A stretch of DNA of 64,000 nucleotides from Rhodovulum bhavnagarense. Lineage in GTDB: Bacteria > Pseudomonadota > Alphaproteobacteria > Rhodobacterales > Rhodobacteraceae. Below the pieces are notes generated by a model. It ran no database searches. It was not told where the DNA came from and saw only the letters and a program-made list of their open reading frames with translations. Shown piece by piece: positions 8,913 to 16,882 of this stretch; position 1 is the stretch's first letter, and each line of letters begins with the position of its first letter. Location of the stretch: the NCBI RefSeq assembly GCF_004343505.1, contig NZ_SLXU01000005.1, forward strand, positions 1-64,000, given 5' to 3'. The position numbers and the translations under genes were made by a program.

Positions 8913-9274
8913 GATCGTGGATGTCTTGCTGGGGCTAGGACGCGCGGGGTAAGGGCGCGGGCGGCGGCCATTGGCCTGCCCCGTCCCTGCCTGTCATGCC
9001 TCGCGCTGTCCATCGCGGTTCTTCTCCGATGCCGCGAAAGGTGCGACATCCTCTGGTTTGACCCCGGTAAAGGCCATTACCCACCGGGAATGCGGTTGGC
9101 CCTGGGGGCCCGATCGGTCTGTTTCGCAACGGTCCGGACGATCATGCCTCTGGAATGCGCGAAAAACAGCGAATCTCTAATATGCGGGCGCGCCGAATGG
9201 CGCGCATGACCACCAGATGACATTAGCGGGGAAGACGCGGCAAATACAATGCTCTTTTTCCTGTTGCAGGAAAA
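8913..9274 (-). other. Long rne leader and promoter region
   Basis: About 360 bases separate the dctD stop from the rne hairpin. No open frame here looks coding. A short stem (GCGCGCC 9188-9194 and GGCGCGC 9199-9205, loop GAAT) lies in the middle. I could not place a convincing -35/-10 pair. The region presumably holds the rne promoter and a long untranslated leader. Confidence 0.45.
9256..9274 (-). terminator. Weak hairpin after dctD
   Basis: The inverted repeat TTTTCCTG (9256-9263) and CAGGAAAA (9267-9274) with loop TTG lies directly after the dctD stop codon. In the minus-strand transcript the stem ends in A-rich then U-poor sequence, so it is a possible 3' end stabiliser or weak terminator rather than a strong one. 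Confidence 0.4.
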
Positions 9275-10606
9275 TCACAGGTAATCGGATCGCGAGAGCC
9301 CGTATTTCGCCATCTTTTCGTTCAGCGTGCGTCGCGGCAGGCACAGCTCTTCCATGACCGCCGCAATTGACCCCTTGTGGCGCCGCATCGTGTTGTCGAT
9401 CAGCATCCGCTCGAACGCCTCGACATATTCCTTGAGGGGTTTTCCCTCGGTGGTCATCACCGGGCGCGTGGCCTCGTTATCGGCCATCAAAAGGCTGGCG
9501 ATGGTGCCCGAGCCGCGGCGGTTTTGCAGCACCGCACGTTCGGCGACATTGATAAGCTGGCGCACATTGCCAGGCCAGGGCGCCTGCATCAGCTGCGCGG
9601 CCTCTTGCGCGGTTACATCGGGCGCGTCGCAACCGTATTCCTCGGCGAACTGATCCGATAATCGCGTGAACAGCGCCAGTATATCCTCACCCCGGACCCG
9701 CAGCGGTGGCAAGGTAATGCGCATCGCCGCCAGGCGATAGAACAGGTCGGGACGCAGCGCATCCTCGACCGTGCGATCCTGTTCTTGCAGATTCGAAACC
9801 GCGATGATGCGGGTCTCGGCCGGACTTCCCTGTTCATTGAGAAAGGTCAGCAGGCGGGCCTGAAGCGAGGCCGGCAATGCCTCGATGTCTTCAAGGCAGA
9901 GCGTGCCACCGCGGGCTTCCTCGACCGCGGGCAGCGCGCCGCCCTCCTGCGGCGGGCCGAAAAGACGCGCGGCGAGTGCCTCTGGGGCGTGCGCGGCACA
10001 GGCGATCTGAACGAACTTGCGCGCCGCACGGGGGCCGACCGCATGCAGCGCATGCGCCACGAGTGTCTTGCCCGTACCGGTTTCCCCGTCAATCAGCACA
10101 TGGCCATCGGCCTGTCCGAGATCGAGAATATCATCGCGCAACCTCTCCATCATCGGAGAAGACCCGATGAGTTTTTGCACCATTCCCGGACCATTGGCCA
10201 ACTCGCGGCGCAGCGCGCGATTGTCCAGCGTAAGCCGCCGGGTGCGCGTCGCGCGCTTTGCCAAGTCTGTCATCCGGTCGGGATTGAACGGTTTTTCCAG
10301 GAAATCGAAAGCCCCGATACGCATGGCCTCCACCGCCATGGGCACGTCTCCATGGCCGGTGATCATAATCACCGGCAGGCTTGAATCCTGCCCCATCAGA
10401 CGCTTGAGAAAGGCCATTCCGTCCATACCCGGCATTTTGATGTCGGTCACCACCACGCCGGGGAAATCCGGGCCGATTTCCTTTAGCGCATCCTCGGCAC
10501 GAGCAAAGGTTGTGGTGTCAAATCCGCTCAGTGCCAGCCACTGGCTGATCGACTGGCGCATGTCCTGCTCGTCATCGACAATCGCGATCTTCATGGATTG
10601 TGCCAT
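9275..10606 (-). CDS. dctD: DctD-type response regulator with degenerate sigma-54 motif
   Basis: This 443-aa regulator is paired with the DctB kinase encoded upstream. It has a receiver domain with phospho-acceptor Asp55 (VVVTDIKMPG), an AAA+ domain with Walker A DGETGTGKT at 173-181, and a C-terminal Fis-type helix-turn-helix (CLPRRTLNEKM). The GAFTGA loop that contacts sigma-54 is missing: the segment after LFG reads PPQEGGALPAVEE. The Walker B motif reads LCLEDI instead of the usual LFLDEI. It may therefore not activate sigma-54 promoters in the standard way. The start at 10606 (MAQSMKIAIVDDE) has CGGAGA upstream; a longer in-frame extension to 10702 lacks homology. Confidence 0.85.
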   Translation of the reverse strand: MAQSMKIAIVDDEQDMRQSISQWLALSGFDTTTFARAEDALKEIGPDFPGVVVTDIKMPGMDGMAFLKRLMGQDSSLPVIMITGHGDVPMAVEAMRIGAFDFLEKPFNPDRMTDLAKRATRTRRLTLDNRALRRELANGPGMVQKLIGSSPMMERLRDDILDLGQADGHVLIDGETGTGKTLVAHALHAVGPRAARKFVQIACAAHAPEALAARLFGPPQEGGALPAVEEARGGTLCLEDIEALPASLQARLLTFLNEQGSPAETRIIAVSNLQEQDRTVEDALRPDLFYRLAAMRITLPPLRVRGEDILALFTRLSDQFAEEYGCDAPDVTAQEAAQLMQAPWPGNVRQLINVAERAVLQNRRGSGTIASLLMADNEATRPVMTTEGKPLKEYVEAFERMLIDNTMRRHKGSIAAVMEELCLPRRTLNEKMAKYGLSRSDYL

Positions 10607-10628
10607 GTTACGCTGTCTCCGCTTATTG

Positions 10629-12392
10629 TTATCCCGTGGCTTCCATGTCCTGTTCCAGTATCGGAAGCTGAACCTCGAAGACTGCGCCCCTCTCGCGCGC
10701 ATTGCGCGCAGTCAGCCTGCCGCCAAGATCGCTTACGATCCCAGAGGAAATCGCCAGGCCTAGCCCCACTCCATCGCCCGGCGCCTTGGTGGTGTAGAAC
10801 GGCTCGAACAATTGGTCGATATCCTCGATACCCTGGCCATTGTCCCGCACCGTCATGGTCGCGGTCTCGCCCGCCGAAAGGATGATGTCGATCTGCGGGT
10901 CGGCAATGTTGCGCGTGGCATCCAGCGCATTGCGCAACAGGTTGATGATGACCTGTTCCAACCGGATGCGGTCGCCCATGACCATGACCGGCTCGCGCGG
11001 CAAGGACCGCGTGATCGTGACGCGATGACGTTTTAGCTGAGCCTCCATCATCGACAACGCCCCCGAGACGCAGGCACGCATGTCCATGGGTTCGACCGCA
11101 TCGCCGCCCTTGCGCGCATAGCTTTTCAATTGTCGCGTGATCGCGCCCATCCGCTCGATCAGGTCGTCGATCCGCTGAAAGGATGACAGCGCCTCTTCGG
11201 GACGGCGGCGCTGCACCAATAGCCGCGCCCCGGCCAGGTAGGTCTTCATCGCTGCAAGTGGCTGGTTCAACTCGTGGCTGACAGCGGCCGACATCTCGCC
11301 CAAGGCCGCCAGCTTGGAGCTTTGCGCCAGGGTCTGTTCCGCAACCTCGAGATTTTTCTCGGCCCGCTCGCGTTCGGCGATCTCTCGTTGCAATCGAGCG
11401 TTGAGTTGACGCAACTCAGCGGTTTCGCGCTGAAACACGACCGAACGCAGCTGGGCCCGGCGCGACAACAGGTAAAAGCTCAACGCGAGAAGGATCGCGA
11501 AACCCATGATTTCCAGCGCCAAAACCGCGTTCACCCGGTCGCGGATCGAAACGTAAGAGGTAAACGACGTGATCCGCCAGCCCCGAAAAGGAATGCGCGC
11601 GTCGTTACGCATCACCGCTTCGCCCATCAGGTAGGCATCGGGCGGCAGCGTGCCCCAGTCGGTTGTCGCCTGGATCGCGCGGGCAATCGCCGAGGGCGCA
11701 GAGCGTGCAACCAGCGCCTCGGCAATGGTCAGACCCCGCCAGCGCGGCTCGGTGGACAGGATGATCTGACCCTCACTGTCGGTCACGAGGATAGCGTCTG
11801 AAATGCCGGCCCAGCTTTGTTCGAACTTGGCAAGGTCAACACCTACGACGATGACCCCCAGCTTTTTTCGGTCTGCATTGATCGATCGCGCATAGCTGAA
11901 CGTGAACCCCCCCGCATCGGTGCGCGAGATCAAGAATACGGTGTCATTTGACCGCTGCGCCTCGACGAACACGCCAGAACTGCGCAGGTTCGCACCGATT
12001 TTCGCCCGATCGCTGGCCGCCACCACCCGACCGGCATTATCCAGAAGTTGCAACGAAGCCGCCCCGATCTCGTCGACATAGGAAATCAGACGTTGCGAGC
12101 TTTGACTGAAATCGCCCGATCCAAGCGCGCCGATCAGCGTGGGATCGCGTGACAGCAACAAAGGCACCACGGATGCGCGCTGCAACTCGCTGACAACGTT
12201 CCCGGAATACAGGGCAAGCCTGACCTGCGCGCGGTTGCGCGTACTTTCGGTGAGCCTTTCGGTCAACCAGTTATTGGTATTCCAGACGGTCGCAACGGCA
12301 ATCGCGAGCAGCAGGACCAAGGCAAGGCGCGGGGGCCAGCCCCTGCCGGGTGGCCACGCATACCGGACAGGGGATGTACCGCGTCGAACCAT
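10629..12392 (-). CDS. dctB: DctB-type sensor histidine kinase
   Basis: This 587-aa membrane kinase senses C4-dicarboxylates in the family. It has an N-terminal membrane helix (about 22-38), a periplasmic PAS-like sensor of roughly 250 residues and a second helix near 300 (LALEIMGFAILLALSFYLL). A coiled coil (RLQREIAERERAEKNLE), the HisKA box SHELNQPLAAMKT with the phosphorylated histidine, and an ATPase domain (NLLRNALDATRN, DNGQGI, GLGLAIS) follow. It lies 22 bases upstream of dctD in the same operon. The usual transporter partners dctPQM are not in this window, so the inducer is assumed from homology only. Confidence 0.88.
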   Translation of the reverse strand: MVRRGTSPVRYAWPPGRGWPPRLALVLLLAIAVATVWNTNNWLTERLTESTRNRAQVRLALYSGNVVSELQRASVVPLLLSRDPTLIGALGSGDFSQSSQRLISYVDEIGAASLQLLDNAGRVVAASDRAKIGANLRSSGVFVEAQRSNDTVFLISRTDAGGFTFSYARSINADRKKLGVIVVGVDLAKFEQSWAGISDAILVTDSEGQIILSTEPRWRGLTIAEALVARSAPSAIARAIQATTDWGTLPPDAYLMGEAVMRNDARIPFRGWRITSFTSYVSIRDRVNAVLALEIMGFAILLALSFYLLSRRAQLRSVVFQRETAELRQLNARLQREIAERERAEKNLEVAEQTLAQSSKLAALGEMSAAVSHELNQPLAAMKTYLAGARLLVQRRRPEEALSSFQRIDDLIERMGAITRQLKSYARKGGDAVEPMDMRACVSGALSMMEAQLKRHRVTITRSLPREPVMVMGDRIRLEQVIINLLRNALDATRNIADPQIDIILSAGETATMTVRDNGQGIEDIDQLFEPFYTTKAPGDGVGLGLAISSGIVSDLGGRLTARNARERGAVFEVQLPILEQDMEATG

Positions 12393-12437
12393 GACGCCAA
12401 GGTAAGCCCTGGCACTGGCCTGCTCAAGCAGAAGGGC

Positions 12438-13106
12438 TCAGGCTGGCGTCAAGGCGCCGATCAACGCGCGGAAAAGCGCCGCCCCGTCAGTATTTCCATG
12501 TGCCGGTTCCGCGGCGCGTTCCGGGTGGGGCATCAGACCAAGAACACGGCGGTTTTCGCTCAGAATGCCCGCGATATCGGCCACAGAACCGTTGGGGTTG
12601 TCGCAATAGCCAAAGGCGATGCGATCCTCGTCCCTGAGTCGTGCAACCAGGTCGTCGGGGGCCACGTAATTGCCGTCATGATGGGCCACGGGAATGGTGA
12701 TCCGCTGTCCCATCTCATAGCCGCTGGTAAAGATGCTGTTGGTGGTGCTGACCGTCAAGTCAACGGGCTTGCAAACGAATTTCAGGCCCGCGTTGCGCAT
12801 GAGCGCCCCGGGCAGCAGCCCGGTTTCGGTAAGAACCTGAAAGCCGTTGCATATCCCGAGCGCATAACCGCCGCGATGCACGTGCTCGACCACGGCCCGG
12901 CAGATCGGCGAGCGGGCGGCAATCGCCCCGCAGCGCAGGTAATCGCCAAAGGAAAACCCTCCGGGAATGCCAACAACATCCACGCCTTCGGGCAGCGCGC
13001 TGTCCTTGTGCCAGACCATGGTGACATCCGCGCCCGCGTTGCGGAAGGCGACGGCAAGATCCCGGTCGCAATTGGAACCGGGAAAAACGAGAACGGCGGC
13101 TTTCAT
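12438..13106 (-). CDS. purQ: Phosphoribosylformylglycinamidine synthase subunit PurQ
   Basis: This 222-aa glutaminase subunit supplies ammonia to PurL for the fourth step of purine synthesis (FGAR to FGAM). It is a class I glutamine amidotransferase: the nucleophile cysteine is in [10 protein letters not shown], the oxyanion region is [13 protein letters not shown], and the histidine-glutamate pair is in [10 protein letters not shown]. The length is that of the separate-subunit form, which goes with a small PurS and a short PurL. The ATG at 13106 has AGGAG upstream. It follows purS by about 20 bases in the order purC, purS, purQ; purL is not in the window. Confidence 0.96.
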   Translation of the reverse strand: MKAAVLVFPGSNCDRDLAVAFRNAGADVTMVWHKDSALPEGVDVVGIPGGFSFGDYLRCGAIAARSPICRAVVEHVHRGGYALGICNGFQVLTETGLLPGALMRNAGLKFVCKPVDLTVSTTNSIFTSGYEMGQRITIPVAHHDGNYVAPDDLVARLRDEDRIAFGYCDNPNGSVADIAGILSENRRVLGLMPHPERAAEPAHGNTDGAALFRALIGALTPA

Positions 13107-13127
13107 CGGGTCACTCCTGCGTCCGGC

Positions 13128-13367
13128 TCAGCCGATCTCGATGTCGTAGCGTTCGATCACGGTGTTGGCGAGCAGCTTCTCGCACATTTCGCGCACCTTG
13201 GCCTCGGCGGCGGCGATGTCGGTCTCGGCAAGATCCAGATCGATCACCTTGCCTTGGCGTACATCGTCCACCCCCTCGAATCCGAGTGCCCCGAGAGCAT
13301 GGGCCACCGCCTGGCCCTGCGGGTCCAGGACGCCGTCCTTCAGCATGACATGAACGCGGGCTTTCAT
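13128..13367 (-). CDS. purS: Phosphoribosylformylglycinamidine synthase subunit PurS
   Basis: This 79-aa subunit bridges PurQ and PurL in the three-part FGAM synthase. The sequence MKARVHVMLKDGVLDPQGQA is a textbook PurS start, followed by the conserved DVRQGKVIDLDL strand and the MCEKLLANTVIE helix. It lies between purC and purQ on the same strand with short spacers and AAAGGA upstream of its ATG, consistent with one transcript. Confidence 0.95.
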   Translation of the reverse strand: MKARVHVMLKDGVLDPQGQAVAHALGALGFEGVDDVRQGKVIDLDLAETDIAAAEAKVREMCEKLLANTVIERYDIEIG

Positions 13368-13381
13368 CGGCGGCGGTCCTT

Positions 13382-14143
13382 TCAGTTGATCAGCGTGGGC
13401 TTGGTGGCATGTGTCACGTTGGAGGGCAAAACCCCCAATCGCCTTGCCACTTCGGTATAGGCATCGGTCAGATTGCCAAGGTCACGGCGAAACACGTCCT
13501 TGTCCAGTTTTTGACCTGTCTTGATGTCCCACAGCCGGCAGCTATCGGGCGAAATCTCGTCGGCAACGATCAGGCGCATGAAATCACCCTCCCAGATGCG
13601 ACCGATCTCGATCTTGAAATCAATCAGCTTGATGCCGACCGCCAGCATCACGCCCGAGAGAAAGTCGTTGACCCGCAGCGCCAGCGCCACGATGTCGTCC
13701 AGATCCTGTTGGCTGGCCCAACCAAAGGCGATAACATGTTCCTCGGTGACCAGCGGGTCGCCCAAGGCATCGTCCTTGTAGTAGAACTCGATGATCGGAC
13801 GCGGCAATTGCGTCCCCTCTTCGATCCCCAGCCTCTTTGACATGCTGCCCGCAGCCACGTTACGCACGACCACCTCTAGAGGGATGATCTCGACCGAGCG
13901 GATCAATTGTTCGCGCATGTTGATGCGCTTGATGAAATGGGTCGGAACGCCAATCGTGTTAAGACCGGTCATGAAGAACTCGGACAGGCGGTTGTTCAAC
14001 ACCCCCTTGCCCTCGATCACGTCATGCTTCTCGGCATTGAACGCAGTGGCATCATCCTTGAAATACTGCACCAGCGTGCCGGGCTCCGGCCCCTCATAGA
14101 GAATCTTTGCCTTGCCCTCGTAGATCTTCTTGCGCCGTGCCAT
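13382..14143 (-). CDS. purC: Phosphoribosylaminoimidazole-succinocarboxamide synthase
   Basis: This 253-aa SAICAR synthase joins aspartate to CAIR using ATP in purine synthesis. It starts [18 protein letters not shown], the glycine-rich ATP loop of the family, and carries [17 protein letters not shown] and [10 protein letters not shown] as further signatures. I place the start at the ATG 14143, which has GGAG nearby. The open frame runs on to 14422 without homology, so the extension is not coding. It is the first gene of the purC-purS-purQ operon. Confidence 0.96.
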   Translation of the reverse strand: MARRKKIYEGKAKILYEGPEPGTLVQYFKDDATAFNAEKHDVIEGKGVLNNRLSEFFMTGLNTIGVPTHFIKRINMREQLIRSVEIIPLEVVVRNVAAGSMSKRLGIEEGTQLPRPIIEFYYKDDALGDPLVTEEHVIAFGWASQQDLDDIVALALRVNDFLSGVMLAVGIKLIDFKIEIGRIWEGDFMRLIVADEISPDSCRLWDIKTGQKLDKDVFRRDLGNLTDAYTEVARRLGVLPSNVTHATKPTLIN

Positions 14144-14160
14144 GGAAACTCCGATCCGGT

Positions 14161-14180
14161 GCGCGGGGTAGTCCCCGCGC
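14161..14180 (-). promoter_or_regulatory. GC hairpin in the purC leader
   Basis: Perfect 8-base arms (GCGCGGGG and CCCCGCGC) surround the loop TAGT, ending 17 bases before the purC ATG in the transcript. It has no U-run. It may affect leader stability or translation; function is not shown. Confidence 0.4.
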
Positions 14181-14381
14181 GGTCTGGATGCGCTTTTAGG
14201 GCAATGCGCGGGGTGCCGCAAGGCACGTGGGCTGACCCGCTTCCGCGCGCCGGTCCTGCCCTGATCCGAACCGCGCACCATGCCGCGCGCCAAGGATGCA
14301 TTTAGATGCAACAAGGCTAGGCATGGCGCGCATCTTCCCTTAAATGGCACGGGAAACCGGACTAAAGGAGGGCCAAGGCCG

Positions 14382-14696
14382 ATGACCACCTTCGACGACC
14401 GCGAAAACGCGTTCGAAAACAAGTTCGCCCACGACTCTGAACTTCAGTTCAGGGCAGAGGCGCGGCGTAACAAGTTGCTCGGCCTCTGGGCCGCTGACCT
14501 GATGGGCATGTCCGAAGAGGCCGCTCTCGATTATGCCAAGCAGGTTGTGAAGGCCGATTTCGAAGAGGTCGGCGACGAGGACGTGTTCCGCAAGGTGGCG
14601 GGCGACCTGGGCGACAAGGCCGACGAGACCACGATCCGCAGCAAGATGGCGGAACTGATGGCCCTGGCCAAGGAACAGGTCATGAGCGAATCCTGA
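14382..14696 (+). CDS. F1-ATPase zeta inhibitor family protein (DUF1476)
   Basis: This 104-aa protein belongs to the alphaproteobacterial DUF1476 family. Its characterised member, first described in Paracoccus denitrificans, is the zeta subunit that inhibits ATP hydrolysis by F1Fo-ATP synthase. The N-terminal segment [18 protein letters not shown] is the inhibitory part. A helical bundle follows ([33 protein letters not shown]). The ATG at 14382 follows a strong AAGGAGG at about 11 bases. An upstream in-frame ATG at 14280 lacks a ribosome site. It is transcribed divergently from purC. Confidence 0.88.
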   Translation: MTTFDDRENAFENKFAHDSELQFRAEARRNKLLGLWAADLMGMSEEAALDYAKQVVKADFEEVGDEDVFRKVAGDLGDKADETTIRSKMAELMALAKEQVMSES

Positions 14697-14828
14697 GGCG
14701 GGCGCCTCGCGACCGGCCTCAAGATCATTATGACGAAAACGCATTTGCGAAGGTGGGTCAGGCATGGCACCCCTTCGCAGTAATGCCGCCCGGCGGTTCG
14801 CCGCACCGGGCACTAAAGGAGTTTACAG
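14697..14828 (+). promoter_or_regulatory. Structured leader before the homocysteine methyltransferase
   Basis: Two stem-loops precede the ribosome site AAAGGAG. The first pairs TGCGAAGG (14746-14753) with CCTTCGCA (14772-14779). The second pairs GCCCGGCGG (14788-14796) with the run 14801-14811 around a UUCG loop, with a small bulge. It does not match the SAM-II, SAM/SAH or SAH riboswitch consensus as I remember them. It may be an undescribed regulatory leader or simple spacer structure. Confidence 0.4.
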
Positions 14829-15842
14829 ATGAGCGACGCGCTATCCCGCATGCTGGCCGACCGCGACTGGCTGATGGCCGACGGCGCGACGGGCACCAAC
14901 CTGTTCAACATGGGACTCAGCTCGGGCGATGCCCCCGAATTGTGGAACGTCGACAAACCCGAAAATATCCGCGCGCTCTATCGCGGCGCGGTAGAGTCGG
15001 GCTCTGACATCTTCCTGACCAATTCTTTCGGCGGAAACGCGTCACGTCTGAAACTGCATGACGCTCAAGGCCGGGTGGGCGAACTCAATCGCGTGGCTGC
15101 GGAACTTGGCCGAGAGGTCGCCGACAATGCGGGGCGCGAGGTCGTCGTCGCCGGCTCGATGGGACCGACCGGCGAGATCATGGAACCGATGGGCCCCCTA
15201 TCCTACAGCACCGCGGTCGAGATCTTTCACGAACAGGCCGAGGCCCTCAAAGCGGGCGGCGCGGACGTTCTTTGGGCCGAAACGATCAGCGCCCCGGAGG
15301 AATTCAAGGCCGCCGCGGAGGCCGCGAAACTCGCCGGCATGCCCTGGTGCGGCACGATGAGCTTTGACACCGCTGGACGTACCATGATGGGCGTCACCGC
15401 AACCGACCTCGCGGAAATGGTCGACAAGTTGCCCTATCCGCCACTGGCATTCGGTGCCAATTGCGGTGTCGGTGCCTCGGACCTGCTCCGTACCGTGCTG
15501 GGTTTCGCGGCGGCAGGCACCGAGAGGCCGATCATCGCCAAGGGCAATGCCGGCATTCCCCGGTATGTCGAGGGACATATCCACTACGACGGCACGCCCG
15601 AACTGATGGCTGACTATGCCGTTCTGGCTCGCGACTGCGGTGCACGGATCATCGGCGGTTGTTGCGGTACGACGCCTGCCCATCTCAAGGCAATGCGCAG
15701 CGCATTGGAAACCCGCCCCGCCGGCCCGCGTCCCAGCCTTGAGGAAATCGCCGACAAGCTGGGCGGCTTTTCCTCGGCCCGGGACGGGACCGGCGACGAG
15801 GATGGCGCCCCGGCGCGTCCACGCCGCCGCCGCCGTGGCTGA
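14829..15842 (+). CDS. bmt: Homocysteine S-methyltransferase domain protein (split MetH / Bmt)
   Basis: This 337-aa protein has the homocysteine S-methyltransferase barrel. MADGATGTNLFN is at the N-terminus and the three zinc-ligand cysteines are Cys212 (ANCGVGAS) and Cys278/Cys279 (GGCCGTTP). It transfers a methyl group to homocysteine to make methionine. It is often annotated as betaine-homocysteine methyltransferase. However, the next gene encodes a corrinoid protein, so it more likely acts as the homocysteine half of a split cobalamin-dependent MetH, an arrangement reported for roseobacters. An arginine-rich tail (PRRRRR) ends the protein. The ATG at 14829 follows AAAGGAG. Confidence 0.88.
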   Translation: MSDALSRMLADRDWLMADGATGTNLFNMGLSSGDAPELWNVDKPENIRALYRGAVESGSDIFLTNSFGGNASRLKLHDAQGRVGELNRVAAELGREVADNAGREVVVAGSMGPTGEIMEPMGPLSYSTAVEIFHEQAEALKAGGADVLWAETISAPEEFKAAAEAAKLAGMPWCGTMSFDTAGRTMMGVTATDLAEMVDKLPYPPLAFGANCGVGASDLLRTVLGFAAAGTERPIIAKGNAGIPRYVEGHIHYDGTPELMADYAVLARDCGARIIGGCCGTTPAHLKAMRSALETRPAGPRPSLEEIADKLGGFSSARDGTGDEDGAPARPRRRRRG

Positions 15843-15922
15843 ACGCCAGGTCGCACGCGCAATATGCCATGTCGCACCCGGTAAAGTGACCGGGACGAAA
15901 AGGTTCGAAACTTGATCAATCG

Positions 15923-15941
15923 GGGCGCGAACCACGCGCCC
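15923..15941 (+). promoter_or_regulatory. Hairpin before the corrinoid protein gene
   Basis: Perfect 7-base arms GGGCGCG (15923-15929) and CGCGCCC (15935-15941) surround AACCA and end 22 bases before the ATG of the corrinoid protein. It is the third GC hairpin in this window sitting just upstream of a start codon (see rne and purC). Confidence 0.35.
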
Positions 15942-15963
15942 GGTGAAGCGGAGCAAAGCCAAG

Positions 15964-16668
15964 ATGGCCGAGGAAGACGACGACCTGATCCTTGCGGACC
16001 TGTCCGATGACGAGCTTGTCCCGCAAATGGGCGACGATTTGTATGACGGCCTCAAGGACGAGGTTGCCGAAGGCGTCAACATCCTGCTGGAACGCGGCTG
16101 GACCCCCTACCGTATCCTGACAGAGGCGCTGGTCAGCGGCATGACCGTGGTCGGCAACGATTTCCGTGATGGGATCCTCTTTGTGCCCGAGGTCCTCCAG
16201 GCCGCCAACGCGATGAAGGCGGGTATGGCGATCCTGAAACCGCTGCTGGCCGAAACCGGTGCGCCGCGAATGGGCAAGATGGTGATTGGCACCGTCAAGG
16301 GCGATATCCACGATATCGGCAAGAACCTCGTCGCCATGATGATGGAGGGCGCCGGTTTTGACGTGATCGACCTGGGTATCAACACGGATGTCGACGAATA
16401 TCTAGGCGCGCTGGAAAAGGAACAGCCCGATATCCTCGGCATGTCCGCGCTTCTGACCACCACCATGCCCTACATGAAGATCGTGATCGATACGATGGCG
16501 GAAAAGGGCATCCGTGATGACTATATCGTTCTGGTGGGCGGCGCGCCCCTGAACGAGGAATTCGGCCGCGCCATCGGTGCGGATGCCTATTGCCGCGATG
16601 CCGCGGTCGCCGTGGAAACCGCGAAGGCCTTCGTCGCGCGAAAACATAATCGAATGACGGCAGGCTGA
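15964..16668 (+). CDS. Corrinoid (cobalamin-binding) protein of split MetH
   Basis: This 234-aa protein has an N-terminal helical cap (about 20-100, GVNILLERGWTPYRILTEAL) and a Rossmann-like B12 domain. The domain has the DxHxxG motif D114-I-H116-D-I-G119, His116 being the lower axial ligand to cobalt, and a C-terminal GGAPLN loop. It corresponds to the cap and B12 modules of MetH and would shuttle methyl groups from a pterin-binding partner to the homocysteine methyltransferase encoded just upstream. The ATG at 15964 is preferred over a GTG at 15943 because GGAG lies at the right distance. The acidic start (AEEDDD) is unusual but plausible. The pterin and reactivation domains are not in this window. 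Confidence 0.9.
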   Translation: MAEEDDDLILADLSDDELVPQMGDDLYDGLKDEVAEGVNILLERGWTPYRILTEALVSGMTVVGNDFRDGILFVPEVLQAANAMKAGMAILKPLLAETGAPRMGKMVIGTVKGDIHDIGKNLVAMMMEGAGFDVIDLGINTDVDEYLGALEKEQPDILGMSALLTTTMPYMKIVIDTMAEKGIRDDYIVLVGGAPLNEEFGRAIGADAYCRDAAVAVETAKAFVARKHNRMTAG

Positions 16669-16723
16669 TCGCTCTTGGGCGGGGGCCCTACCGGCTCCAG
16701 CCCTGGTCGACGAAGGACGAGCC

Positions 16724-16882
16724 ATGCCCTTTCACCGTTTCGCAACGATCGTCACAAGCGTGATTGCGGCGGCTGCGCTGACTGTCATGCTTGCGGCTGC
16801 ATTGCCCGGTAACGCGGCGGCCCTTCTCCTGCCGCTGAGCCTGGCCGGCGCCGCGCTCCTGCATCTGCTGCCGCGGCGATGA
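16724..16882 (+). CDS. Undescribed 52-aa membrane protein
   Basis: The frame from ATG 16724 encodes 52 residues beginning MPFHRFATIVTSVIAAAAL and ending LLHLLPRR. Two hydrophobic segments (about 8-27 and 32-49) with a short break at LPGN suggest a helical hairpin in the inner membrane with basic ends. AAGGA lies about 10 bases upstream of the ATG. Its stop overlaps the ATG of the DUF1638 gene by four bases (ATGA), which argues that it is translated and coupled. It lies inside the split-MetH cluster. No family is recognised. Confidence 0.6.
   Translation: MPFHRFATIVTSVIAAAALTVMLAAALPGNAAALLLPLSLAGAALLHLLPRR

Noticed and set aside
9188-9205. Short GC hairpin in the rne leader as a terminator of dctD
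   Set aside because: It is about 70 bases after dctD and lacks a U-run in the direction of transcription; left as part of the leader description.
14697-14828. SAM-II or SAM/SAH riboswitch before the homocysteine methyltransferase
   Set aside because: The leader has stems, but the conserved single-stranded elements of these riboswitches are not present.
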